Assembly: GCA_003022685.1 (NCBI GenBank)
Contig: PXSV01000140.1
Span: 4,434 to 20,362, forward strand
Length of the DNA: 15,929 bases
Source of the DNA: Halobacteriales archaeon SW_9_67_24
GTDB lineage: Archaea; Halobacteriota; Halobacteria; Halobacteriales; Halococcaceae
Direction: 5' to 3'
In this document: in pieces, positions 1 to 6,683 of the stretch
How the letters are laid out: each line of letters starts with the position of its first letter
How positions within the stretch are numbered: the first letter of the stretch is position 1
The notes under the pieces: generated by a model
The model's database searches: none
The model's input: the letters and a program-made list of their open reading frames with translations, nothing else
What the model was told of the DNA's origin: nothing
Position numbers and translations under genes: made by a program

Positions 1-57
1 CCGCGCGGCCTCGCCGTGCTCGCTTGACCACCAGCGAACGGTCTCCGGTGGCGCGAA

Positions 58-1059
58 TCAGTCCTCGAACTCGGTGCGCTCGGTCGCGGGGCTCGGTTCG
101 TCGCGGTCGGCGTAAAGCGTACGATAGGTCGCCCGATACCGCGCGAGCTTCCGGTAGAGGAAGTAGCCGAAGAAGCCGTCGTAGAGCACCACGAACGCGA
201 GGAGCGTCACGAAGGTCGGAACGCCGAGCACCGCGGCCGCGATCGACGGGACGAACGCGAGGGTGTTGTAGGTCGCGTGGATCAGCGTCGCGATCAGGAG
301 CCCCTTGATCACGATCGGGCCCGCCAGATCCCGATTGAACTTCGCGAGGCCGAGATAGTAGCCCGCGAAGGCCGAGTAGATCACGTGGCCCGGGCCCGCG
401 ATCGCCCGGAGGGGCGTGACCCCGCCGCCCGCACCGAGCACGTTGCCGATCACCGGCGTGCCGACCGCGTCGGTGATGTAGAGGGCGTTCTCGATCGTCG
501 CGAAGCCGAGGCCGGCGACCGCGCCGTACACCGCCCCGTCGATCACCGCGTCGAAGCGCGAACTCCGGTAGGCGTAGATCCGGACGGCGAGCCACTTCAC
601 CGTCTCCTCGACCGGTCCGACGACGAGGTAGAAAAACCAGATCGTCCCCACCACTGGCACCAGTTCGAACACGCCGCCGAGCGCGGAGTTGACGAGCGCG
701 GCGAACCCCGCGAACAGCGTGCCGAGCGCGAACGTCGCGGCGAGCAGGGAGAGCGGCTCGCTCGAGGTCACGTCAGAACGCCAGACGAACGCGACGAGCG
801 CGAGCGCCGGCAGGATCGACAGGAGGGTGAACCCACCGACGATCGGGTTTATCACTCGACTGAGATCGGTGCTCAACGCCAGCCACAGGAGAATCCCGAC
901 CGACGCGAACACCAGCAGCCACTTGCCGGTCACACGCAACACGCGATACAGCGTGACCGCGATCCCGTCGAGCGGCGAGCGCACCTCCCACGACGCCACG
1001 TCGTAGAGGTCGCGCGTCCCGTCGTCGCGCGCCTGAACCGGATCGTGTCCGTCGACCAT
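58..1059 (-). CDS. PrsW family intramembrane metalloprotease
   Basis: A 333-residue multi-pass membrane protein. The PrsW family are membrane-embedded zinc-type proteases; the Bacillus founder cleaves an anti-sigma factor, but no such substrate is known to me in haloarchaea. The family motifs are visible in order: EETVK at residues 151-155, FATIEN at 186-191, GPGHVIYS at 222-229 and a late membrane histidine in HATYN at 261-265. These supply the Glu and His residues expected for metal binding. About eight hydrophobic segments run from residue 45 to 310. The N-terminal 30 residues and the C-terminal tail are charged and probably cytoplasmic. The ATG start is followed by an acidic stretch typical of haloarchaea. 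Its same-strand neighbour, the DUF389 gene, ends 150 bases upstream, so an independent promoter is likely. Family assignment is firm; substrate is unknown. Confidence 0.9.
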   Translation of the reverse strand: MVDGHDPVQARDDGTRDLYDVASWEVRSPLDGIAVTLYRVLRVTGKWLLVFASVGILLWLALSTDLSRVINPIVGGFTLLSILPALALVAFVWRSDVTSSEPLSLLAATFALGTLFAGFAALVNSALGGVFELVPVVGTIWFFYLVVGPVEETVKWLAVRIYAYRSSRFDAVIDGAVYGAVAGLGFATIENALYITDAVGTPVIGNVLGAGGGVTPLRAIAGPGHVIYSAFAGYYLGLAKFNRDLAGPIVIKGLLIATLIHATYNTLAFVPSIAAAVLGVPTFVTLLAFVVLYDGFFGYFLYRKLARYRATYRTLYADRDEPSPATERTEFED

Positions 1060-1111
1060 ACCCGTTTCTTGATCCCCGGTTCCTAACCGTTGTCCCCGAC
1101 CGGGGATGGTA

Positions 1112-1124
1112 TGTGATTATACAC
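1112..1124 (-). promoter_or_regulatory. Candidate promoter of the PrsW-type gene
   Basis: On the minus strand this AT-rich patch reads GGTGTATAATCAC, a TATA-like box in GC-rich surroundings. It lies roughly 55-60 bases before the PrsW start, which would leave a leader of about 30 bases. No clear Shine-Dalgarno sequence precedes the start. This is inferred from composition and position only. Confidence 0.35.
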
Positions 1125-1209
1125 CATTACCGCTTCTGGGCGTAGATTGATACGCGTCCGCCGAGCAGGGTAGCATCATGATACCGCGAAGCACGACCCG
1201 AAGGCTGTT

Positions 1210-2664
1210 TTACGCCACACTGCCGACCGGAGACGACGAAAACGAGGAACCGACGGCGGCACGAGCGGACGCGGGTCCCACTTCCGCGGACGACTGACGC
1301 GACGGGTTCTCCCCGGCGATCGCCGACCCGAGAGGCGCGAGCGACGCCGATTCGATCTCGACGTACCGCACCTGGACGCGAACCGGGCCGGGATCGGGGA
1401 TCGTTCCCAGGAAATCGAGCGTCCCGAGCGCGCCGTCGATCCGTCGATCGAGCGGCCCGGCGAGGGACGCCGTTTCGTTGTCGGGCGGTTGGCCGACGAC
1501 GACGGTGACGTTCGTCGGCTGGCGCGGCGGCACGGGATCGTCATAGCCGAATCGCACCTCCAACAGGTCGAACTGGTCGTGTTCGGGTTGGTCGAGGAGT
1601 TCTGCGACCTCGCCCCGAACCTCCTGCTCGAACGTCGCGGTTCGATAGGAGTCGTAGGTCACGACACCGAGAAACAGCGACAGCACAAGGATCGCCGCCA
1701 CCAGCGCGCCGACGCGCTTCCTGGTCGCGCTCCGGGCGTCGTCCTCCCTGAACCAGTGATCGGGTCGATAGCCCCGATACCAGAGCACGGCGAGCGCGGT
1801 CACGTTGATCGAGAGCACGTTCACGAGCACCAGCACCGTGGACCCGAGCACGATTCCGGGCAGCCCCCACGCGATCCCGATCCCGATCACGCCGAGCGGC
1901 GGGACGAGCGCGGCTGCGATCATCACGCCGACGATCGCGGCCGACACGCCCGAGGCGAGGCTCGCCGCGCCCGCCACGCCCGCCCCGAGCGCGACCGCGA
2001 GCGAGAGAAAGTCCGGGGTGAGCCGCCCCTTGACCTGGCTGATCGCGAGCACGTCGGTGCCCGGCGGGATCACGTTCGTCACTCGCGCGAGGCCGGCGAA
2101 CGCGGCGGCGGCGACGACCGCGATCCCCAGTCCCACGGCCTGGAGCTTCAGCCCCTCGCGGAACATTTCCCGGTCGTCGATCACGGTCCCGACGGCGGTC
2201 GCCATCGCCGGTCCGATCAGCGGCGCGATCACCATCGAACCCACTACCACCGCCGGCGAGTCGAGCAGGAGGCCGGCGGTGGCGACCACCGCGCTCACGA
2301 CCGTCATCACGAGGTAGGTCCGGGTCGTGGGGACGAGCTCCTCGGCGCGTGCGTGGAGCTCCTCGCGTGCGATCCGCTTGTCGGTGTCCTCCTCCTCGTA
2401 GCGCTCCGCCAACTGGTCGAATCGGCGCGACACCACGGTCTCGGCAGCGACGACGACCGTGTAGGCGTCCTCGTCGATCCCGGTCTCGCGGAGTTCGTCG
2501 AGCACCGGCTCGACCGCGGTCGTCGGCAACGGAAACGAAACGACGCCGGTGAACTCCCGGCCGCTCGTCTCCTCGGCCAGCACGTAGTCGATCTCCTTGT
2601 CGTCGAGGGTCCGCAACACCGCCTCGCGCTTGCCCGCCGGGATCGTCACCTGAACCAGTCGCAC
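1210..2664 (-). CDS. DUF389 family (TIGR00341-type) membrane protein
   Basis: A 484-residue protein with a cytoplasmic N-terminal region (about residues 1-115) carrying a ferredoxin-like regulatory-looking fold (start MRLVQVTIPAG, with VVSFPLPTTAVEPVLDEL near 41-58), followed by about eight membrane segments. The DUF389 signatures are clear: DSPAVVVGSMVIAPLIGP at residues 135-152 and GVMIAAALVPPLG at 246-258. After the membrane core there is an extracytoplasmic or soluble C-terminal part (about 340-484) ending in an Ala/Ser-rich tail. The start is GTG at 2662-2664, immediately followed by the conserved beginning of the family. The biochemical function of DUF389 is not established; transport has been suggested but nothing here tests it. 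It is divergent from engB, and the intervening 311 bases contain a dispersed repeat. Confidence 0.9.
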   Translation of the reverse strand: MRLVQVTIPAGKREAVLRTLDDKEIDYVLAEETSGREFTGVVSFPLPTTAVEPVLDELRETGIDEDAYTVVVAAETVVSRRFDQLAERYEEEDTDKRIAREELHARAEELVPTTRTYLVMTVVSAVVATAGLLLDSPAVVVGSMVIAPLIGPAMATAVGTVIDDREMFREGLKLQAVGLGIAVVAAAAFAGLARVTNVIPPGTDVLAISQVKGRLTPDFLSLAVALGAGVAGAASLASGVSAAIVGVMIAAALVPPLGVIGIGIAWGLPGIVLGSTVLVLVNVLSINVTALAVLWYRGYRPDHWFREDDARSATRKRVGALVAAILVLSLFLGVVTYDSYRTATFEQEVRGEVAELLDQPEHDQFDLLEVRFGYDDPVPPRQPTNVTVVVGQPPDNETASLAGPLDRRIDGALGTLDFLGTIPDPGPVRVQVRYVEIESASLAPLGSAIAGENPSRQSSAEVGPASARAAVGSSFSSSPVGSVA

Positions 2665-2692
2665 ACCGATCCCTCTCGGTCGTTATTGGCGG

Positions 2693-2860
2693 TGGCGCGC
2701 GGGAGTGCATCGGAGGCGCACGACTCGCGCGAGGTCTGCGCGAGCGATGCGAGGCGCGACCAACGGGAGCGCCTCGATACGAACGGCGAACGGAGTGAGC
2801 GAGCAAAGGAATCCGATTGGGGAGGGTGTGGTCCGCGGTCTCTCGTTTATATCGTGATTT
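2693..2860 (+). repeat. Dispersed GC-rich repeat, copy A
   Basis: Shares ordered blocks with 10964-11080. Both begin TGGCGCGCGGGAG, continue with a GCGC-GACTCGCGCGAGG block, then a GCGA-CGGAG-GA block, then TTGGGGAGGG or CTGGGGAGGG, a TGCGGTC or CGCGGTC block and an AT-richer end (TTTATATCGTGATTT here, TTTGCATCGGGATT in the other). Copy A is longer because of extra sequence in the middle. Both copies have the same orientation and are intergenic. I take it as a haloarchaeal dispersed repeat of unknown function. Confidence 0.6.
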
Positions 2861-2942
2861 GCCACAGACGAGTTGGCTACCGTCTCCGAATCCGAGACCT
2901 CGGTGTCCAATGATCCGACGAGTGAATTCGATGCTCGGTAGG

Positions 2943-2953
2943 GAGAGTTAACC
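2943..2953 (+). promoter_or_regulatory. Candidate TATA box of engB
   Basis: The sequence GAGAGTTAACC is centred about 27 bases before the engB ATG. That spacing suits a leaderless haloarchaeal transcript. There is no Shine-Dalgarno sequence before the start, consistent with leaderless translation. Confidence 0.4.
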
Positions 2954-2975
2954 GGCCGCAACGGATACTCCAGTC

Positions 2976-3593
2976 ATGTTCGAGGGACGCCCGAATCGCG
3001 GCGCGGAGATCGTCTTCTGTGGCCGCTCGAACGTCGGCAAGTCCACCCTGCTCCGCGAACTCACGGGCCACGACTTCGAGACCGGCAAGAAGCCAGGCGT
3101 CACGCGCTCGCCTGGTCACTACGACTGGGCATCCGAGGATTTCGTGCTCACCGATCTCCCCGGGTTCGGGTTCATGTCCGGCGTGTCCGACGAGCGCAGG
3201 GAGGAAATCAAGACCGACGTCGTCCGGTACGTCGAGACCAACGCCGAGAAAATCCTCGTGGGGGTGCTCGTGATCGACGGCAAGAGCGCCGTCGACATCA
3301 TCGACCGCCACACGGAGCGCGGCGACCTCCCACACGACGTCGAACTGTTCGACTTCCTCCGCGACGTCGGGGTTCCCACCGTGGTCGCGGTCAACAAGAT
3401 GGACAAGGTCGACGACCGCGACGCGCGCCTCGACGCCATCTGCGAGCGCCTCGGCCTCCCCTCGCCGTGGCAGCAGTGGCAAGAGACAATCGCGCCGGTG
3501 AGCGCGAAACGCGGCTCGATCGGGCCGCTGACCGACGCCATCCGAACCCATCTCCACGATCAGAAGCGCGACGACCTCCTCAAATTTTTCTAA
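2976..3593 (+). CDS. engB: EngB/YihA-type GTP-binding protein
   Basis: A 205-residue single-domain GTPase of the TRAFAC class. All G motifs are visible: G1 GRSNVGKS (residues 16-23), G2 threonine in GVTRSPG (41-47), G3 DLPGFGF (60-66), G4 NKMDK (140-144) and G5 SAK (176-178). The G1 form GRSNVGKS and the DLPGFGF element are characteristic of EngB rather than of Era, EngA or Obg. In bacteria EngB helps assemble the large ribosomal subunit; an equivalent role in archaea is plausible but is inference. Length matches the family. The ATG was chosen because the family core begins only about ten residues later. The coding region runs into a T-rich sequence at its stop. Confidence 0.92.
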   Translation: MFEGRPNRGAEIVFCGRSNVGKSTLLRELTGHDFETGKKPGVTRSPGHYDWASEDFVLTDLPGFGFMSGVSDERREEIKTDVVRYVETNAEKILVGVLVIDGKSAVDIIDRHTERGDLPHDVELFDFLRDVGVPTVVAVNKMDKVDDRDARLDAICERLGLPSPWQQWQETIAPVSAKRGSIGPLTDAIRTHLHDQKRDDLLKFF

Positions 3594-3619
3594 AGAACCT
3601 TCTCACCACGAACCTTTTT
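3585..3619 (+). terminator. T-tract terminator region after engB
   Basis: A run of five T residues overlaps the end of engB (3585-3589) and another run of five follows at 3615-3619. Oligo-T tracts after stop codons are the usual intrinsic termination signal in archaea. In this GC-rich window two such runs close together at a gene end stand out. Confidence 0.45.
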
Positions 3620-3634
3620 ACTGCAGGGCGATCG

Positions 3635-3793
3635 CGCTCGCTCCGTCTGGTCGCTCGCGCGACCCCCTTTCAAAAACGTTCATAAAAAACACCCACTCGC
3701 TCCCTGCGGTCGCTCGCGGTACGATCTCTGGCGCTCTCCGCGATCGCACCGCACAGCACCGCCGAAGCTCTCGCTCCCTACCGTCGCTCGCCC
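3635..3793. repeat. Three copies of a 26-base motif in a gene-free stretch
   Basis: The motif, roughly CTCGCTCC-T---GTCGCTCGC, occurs at 3635-3660, 3694-3719 and 3768-3793, all in the same direction. The outer parts (CTCGCTCC and GTCGCTCGC) are constant and the central 3-4 bases vary. Spacing is uneven (59 and 74 bases), so this is not a CRISPR array. The whole 3594-3888 stretch holds no supportable gene apart from these and a possible promoter for the next gene near 3854. Confidence 0.55.
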
Positions 3794-3888
3794 TTGATCC
3801 GCCAGGACCGCAATCGCACCGCCACCGCAACCGCCGGCAGCGACTATCGACCCGTAAACCGAAGGCAGCGGAGTGCGTTCGTCGTCGT

Positions 3889-4161
3889 GTGAGCAGGTAC
3901 GTCGTCGAGATCAAACCCTCCGCGCGGCGGGCGAGCCGCGACGCCGGCGAGTGGGTCAACGAGTCCGGTCCGCGCCGCGCGTTCGACTCGAAGGCGCTCG
4001 CGCGCGAGTGGGCGCGGACGGCGAGCGCCGACGCCCCCGTCTGGGTTCAGGACGCCGCCCCTCACGATCCGAGTCCGGTCGATGGCTACCTCGTCGGCGG
4101 TCGGCGCACGCGCGGTTCCGGGGCGGCGGCGGGTCGCCAGACGTCGCTCGACGGCGCATAA
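3889..4161 (+). CDS. Small haloarchaeal conserved protein (DUF8081-like)
   Basis: A 90-residue soluble protein starting at a GTG codon. It opens YVVEIKPSARRASRDAGEWV, contains the phrase FDSKALAREWAR at about residues 33-44 and then PSPVDGYLVGGRR near 62-74. From memory this pattern matches a short haloarchaeal family that I believe is numbered DUF8081; the number should be checked. Function is unknown. It is read in the same direction as the next small gene, with a 51-base gap that carries its own TATA-like sequence, so the two are probably separate transcripts. A GTAAACC element about 30 bases before the start could be its TATA box. The start is GTG because no ATG in frame precedes the conserved beginning. 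Confidence 0.7.
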   Translation: MSRYVVEIKPSARRASRDAGEWVNESGPRRAFDSKALAREWARTASADAPVWVQDAAPHDPSPVDGYLVGGRRTRGSGAAAGRQTSLDGA

Positions 4162-4181
4162 ACCGAACGCGGCGAACACGA

Positions 4182-4190
4182 CGCTTTTGC
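4182..4190 (+). promoter_or_regulatory. Candidate TATA box of the 76-residue membrane protein gene
   Basis: CGCTTTTGC is centred about 26-27 bases before the ATG at 4213, the spacing expected for a leaderless transcript. It is the only AT-rich element in the short gap. Confidence 0.45.
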
Positions 4191-4212
4191 CCCCGTAGCG
4201 CGAACGTCGGGC

Positions 4213-4443
4213 ATGGCCGAAACGACCAGCGAGGAACCCGAAGCCACGAACGGGGACCCGGCGATGAACCGGAAGCGCGCCGCCCTCGCCGTCCTCCCCT
4301 TCCTCGCGATCGGGGTTGCGGACATCGTGCTCATCCTCCAGATGGGTGTCCGGCCGCTGTGGGGTTTCGCCATTCTGCCCCCGATCCTCTTCATCTGCGT
4401 CCTCGCGTGGGTCGCCTTCCGAAGCGGGTTCACCGACCGCTGA
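4213..4443 (+). CDS. Small two-helix membrane protein, unknown function
   Basis: A 76-residue protein. The first 22 residues are hydrophilic and acidic, with lysine and arginine (NRKR) just before the first hydrophobic segment (about residues 26-42, starting ALAVLPFLAIGVADIVLIL). A second segment follows at about 50-68 (GFAILPPILFICVLAWVAF). This predicts a hairpin with both ends on the same side; the positive residues suggest cytoplasmic termini. I do not recognise a named family. The ATG has a well-placed TATA-like box and the codon use matches the surrounding genes, which supports a real gene. It converges with the membrane protein gene at 4541-5140. Confidence 0.65.
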   Translation: MAETTSEEPEATNGDPAMNRKRAALAVLPFLAIGVADIVLILQMGVRPLWGFAILPPILFICVLAWVAFRSGFTDR

Positions 4444-4540
4444 CCCACCCGACGACTCCAATGCTGGGGTCTGAGCGGTTGCTTTCCGACGTAGCGCCTC
4501 CAGTTCCTCGCTGTGGTAGGGTGTGCAGTCGCCGAGCCGT

Positions 4541-5140
4541 TCACTCTCGGTCCGCCAGGACGTATCCAATAGCTGCGGGGGCAGCACCGAAGACAGCGAC
4601 CAGCAATACCGCCCCACCGTAGTAGCCGGTCACCCTCCCCATGTTCAGGGCGGCGACGAGCGCGAGTCCGGTGGTCGTACCCGCCCATCGCCACTGCTGT
4701 CGAGCGATCGCAACGCCCACACCCGTCAGGACCGTGCCGCCGATAACGCCCCCGGCAGGGGCAGTGCTGAGATGGACGAACAGTTCGGACAGCGCCGGCG
4801 GTGTCCACGATGATCCAAGTGGATCGATGCTCGGAGCCCGCTGGAACGCGACCACGATCCATGGTACTGCCGCAATCGCTGGAACGGCGAGCGCTCGTTG
4901 AGGCGTCAAGGGTCGCCATCGGCGAGTTGCAACCGCGTACACCCCCCAGACGAGCGCGAACGCACCGAGAGCGCTTGCGATCCATACCGGCACGATCAAC
5001 GATTGATAGAGAGCGTCGTCCGCGACTTCGGTGAGAGCAGACTGCGAGAAAATACCGACGATCCCACCGACAACGGCGAGGAAACCGACGATCTGCACGA
5101 GCTGGGGCTTGCTCGTGCCCGCCCTTCCGAGCGTCGTCAT
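4541..5140 (-). CDS. Multi-pass membrane protein, unknown function
   Basis: The longest reading frame begins with TTG at 5167, but the ATG at 5140 (MTTLGRAGTSKPQ) is the more credible start and gives 199 residues. About six hydrophobic segments are visible, near residues 14-31, 48-71, 84-97, 121-143, 151-165 and 172-193, separated by short charged loops such as ATRRWRPLTPQR. I do not recognise a family and no catalytic motif is apparent. The gene lies downstream of tRNA-Ser on the same strand, 143 bases away, with an AT-rich tract (5165-5174) just before it that could carry its promoter. The base composition is somewhat less GC-rich than in the neighbours, which may mean a more recent acquisition. 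Confidence 0.65.
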   Translation of the reverse strand: MTTLGRAGTSKPQLVQIVGFLAVVGGIVGIFSQSALTEVADDALYQSLIVPVWIASALGAFALVWGVYAVATRRWRPLTPQRALAVPAIAAVPWIVVAFQRAPSIDPLGSSWTPPALSELFVHLSTAPAGGVIGGTVLTGVGVAIARQQWRWAGTTTGLALVAALNMGRVTGYYGGAVLLVAVFGAAPAAIGYVLADRE

Positions 5141-5283
5141 TAGCTCCGAATCCGTCCGGTAGAACAAAAAAACTTCCGCTGGATCGAACAGTATCTCCGA
5201 CTGAGTGGTGTGGGGTCAAGGACGAGGCAGAGAGGACGAAAGCCCCCGAAACAGACGCCTTCACTGAGTTGTTCGCAGGATGA

Positions 5284-5368
5284 CGCCGGGGGTGAGATTT
5301 GAACTCACGAGTCCGTGAGGACAGTTGCTTTCGAGGCAACCGCCTTGGCCAGGCTAGGCTACCCCGGC
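5284..5368 (-). tRNA. tRNA-Ser (anticodon CGA)
   Basis: Read on the minus strand, an 85-base class II tRNA. The acceptor stem is GCCGGGG paired with CCCCGGC, with G as discriminator. The D arm has a GCC/GGC stem. The anticodon stem GTTGC/GCAAC encloses the loop CTCGAAA, giving anticodon CGA at 5333-5331, which reads the serine codon UCG. A long variable arm (GTCC, loop TCAC, GGAC) marks a serine-type tRNA. The T arm is GTGAG/CTCAC with loop TTCAAAT. CCA is not encoded and there is no intron. A TATA-like CGATAAACC lies about 30 bases upstream. Confidence 0.97.
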
Positions 5369-5392
5369 TCCACCGATCGTTCGCCCGACCTC

Positions 5393-5404
5393 GGTTTATC
5401 GGTT
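5393..5404 (-). promoter_or_regulatory. Candidate TATA box of tRNA-Ser
   Basis: On the minus strand the sequence reads ACCGATAAACC, ending about 25-35 bases before the mature tRNA 5' end. The complementary strand reads GGTTTATCGGT and could equally serve the divergent moxR gene, whose ATG is at 5458. Which gene it serves cannot be decided from sequence. Confidence 0.4.
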
Positions 5405-5457
5405 TCGGTCTCGCGTGCATCGCCACCGCTATCCGGCTCGGTTCCCGGAAAACGAGC

Positions 5458-6420
5458 ATGGACGCCACGGACGCCGATGTCGCCGAAGCGGGCGAGGACA
5501 TCGACGCGGTGCTCGACGCGCTTTCGGCGACCGTCATTGTCAACCGGGAGCTGCTCGAAACCGTGCTGCTCGGCGTGCTCGCCCGGGGCCACGTCCTCTT
5601 AGAGGACGTCCCCGGCACCGGCAAGACCCTGATCGCCCGCAGCGTCGCCCGGACGCTCGGTCTCTCCTTTTCCCGCGTGCAGTTCACCCCCGACCTCCTG
5701 CCCGCCGACGTGACCGGCACGCACGTCTACAACGAGGGAGCAGGGGAGTTCGAGTTCTCGCCTGGTCCGGTGTTCGCGAACGTCGTGCTCGCCGACGAGA
5801 TCAACCGTGCGCCCCCGAAGACCCAGGCCGCGCTCCTCGAAACGATGGAGGAGCGTCAAGTCACCGCCGACGGCGAGACCCACGATCTCCCCGAGCCGTT
5901 CTTCGTGCTCGCCACCCAGAACCCCGTCGAGATGGCGGGCACCTTCGAACTCCCCGAGGCTCAGGTCGATCGCTTCCTCGTCAAGACCGCCATCGGGTAT
6001 CCCGACGAGGCAGGCGAGACCGAACTCCTCCGCCGGCGGGCCGACCGGGATCGGCGGAGCCCGACCGCCGAGGAGGTGCTCTCGGCGGCGGCGGTGCGCG
6101 CGCTCCAGAATGTTCCCGAGTCGGTCCGGGTCGAGGAGGACCTCCTCGAGTACCTCGTCACGCTGTCGCGGGCGACTCGTGAGCGCTCGGAGTGTGACGT
6201 CGGCGTCTCACCGCGGGGAACCCAGCGCTTCTTCGAGGCGACCCGCGTTCGGGCGGTGCTCTCGGGCCGGGAGTACGTCACTCCCGAGGACGTGAAACGC
6301 GTCGCGCGGCCCGTGCTCGCCCACCGGCTCGTGCTCACCCCCGACGCCGCGGTCGAGGGCGTCGACAAGCGAAGCGTGATCGACGACGTGCTCGACGAGG
6401 TGCCGGTGCCGACGGTCTGA
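5458..6420 (+). CDS. MoxR family AAA+ ATPase
   Basis: A 320-residue AAA+ ATPase. Walker A is VPGTGKT at residues 51-57, Walker B is VVLADEINRAPP around 109-120, sensor 1 is in ATQNP at 152-156, and the MoxR arginine element EAQVDRF is at 167-173. After the ATPase core comes a helical lid domain ending with VTPEDVKRVARPVLAHRL. MoxR proteins act as chaperone-like ATPases that help metal cofactor insertion or assembly of other proteins, usually together with DUF58 and VWA-domain partners. The reading frame is open upstream through the tRNA, so the ATG at 5458 was chosen: it is clear of the tRNA and gives the usual family length. No DUF58, VWA or transglutaminase gene follows, so this copy stands alone. 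Confidence 0.92.
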   Translation: MDATDADVAEAGEDIDAVLDALSATVIVNRELLETVLLGVLARGHVLLEDVPGTGKTLIARSVARTLGLSFSRVQFTPDLLPADVTGTHVYNEGAGEFEFSPGPVFANVVLADEINRAPPKTQAALLETMEERQVTADGETHDLPEPFFVLATQNPVEMAGTFELPEAQVDRFLVKTAIGYPDEAGETELLRRRADRDRRSPTAEEVLSAAAVRALQNVPESVRVEEDLLEYLVTLSRATRERSECDVGVSPRGTQRFFEATRVRAVLSGREYVTPEDVKRVARPVLAHRLVLTPDAAVEGVDKRSVIDDVLDEVPVPTV

Positions 6421-6577
6421 GCGGCCGGCCCTTCCCCCAAACTCGATACGACAGCAGTACGCTTAGCATCCTCGTGGCACGGGTCGTCAGCAGCCGTTCG
6501 AGGCGGCGCTGACGGCCGTGGTCGTACCGATCGCCCTCGGCCGGACCATCTGGGTGGACGAGCGGTGGACGATTCGG

Positions 6578-6588
6578 TTGTTTTTACG
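6578..6588 (+). promoter_or_regulatory. Candidate promoter of the DUF4397 lipoprotein gene
   Basis: TTGTTTTTACG is the only AT-rich stretch in the 263 bases between moxR and the lipoprotein gene. A TATA box here would place the transcript start near 6610 and leave a leader of about 70 bases that contains a perfect short palindrome (6636-6652). Confidence 0.45.
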
Positions 6589-6635
6589 CGCCTGACGACC
6601 GGACGGGCGTGAAACGGTCCGGAACAGTGCGGAAC

Positions 6636-6652
6636 GGATGAAGAGTTCATCC
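6636..6652. promoter_or_regulatory. Perfect palindrome in the lipoprotein leader
   Basis: GGATGAA, a three-base spacer GAG, then TTCATCC: a perfect 7+7 inverted repeat. It lies between the candidate promoter and the ATG at 6684. It could be an operator in DNA or a hairpin in the leader RNA. A direct repeat CGGAAC (6620-6625 and 6630-6635) sits just before it. Confidence 0.45.
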
Positions 6653-6683
6653 CTTGCAGGCTCTTGGTGTTGGTTCTGGGAAC

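Larger units (their letters stand above)
2665..2975. other. Intergenic region between divergent DUF389 and engB genes
   Basis: No gene is supported in these 311 bases. They hold copy A of a degenerate GC-rich repeat (2693-2860) and then about 115 bases ending in a TATA-like GAGAGTTAACC before engB. Promoters for both flanking genes should lie here. Confidence 0.6.

Noticed and set aside
1489..2913. Plus-strand open frame of 474 codons opposite the DUF389 gene
   Set aside because: His/Arg/Asp-rich shadow translation that crosses the gene boundary and the dispersed repeat; the DUF389 reading has clear family motifs.
3635..3793. Possible CRISPR array
   Set aside because: Only three imperfect copies with uneven spacing and no cas genes in the window.
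4086..5720. Long minus-strand open frame of 544 codons
   Set aside because: It runs across the tRNA-Ser gene, the opposite-strand moxR start and two other genes. Its translation is Arg/Ser-rich without any domain, as expected of a shadow frame in GC-rich DNA.
6487..6600. Possible fragment of a membrane protein before the lipoprotein gene (frame ending LTAVVVPIALGRTIWVDERW and on to a stop)
   Set aside because: A short hydrophobic run, but it has no start codon and a stop lies just upstream; no homologous remainder is visible.
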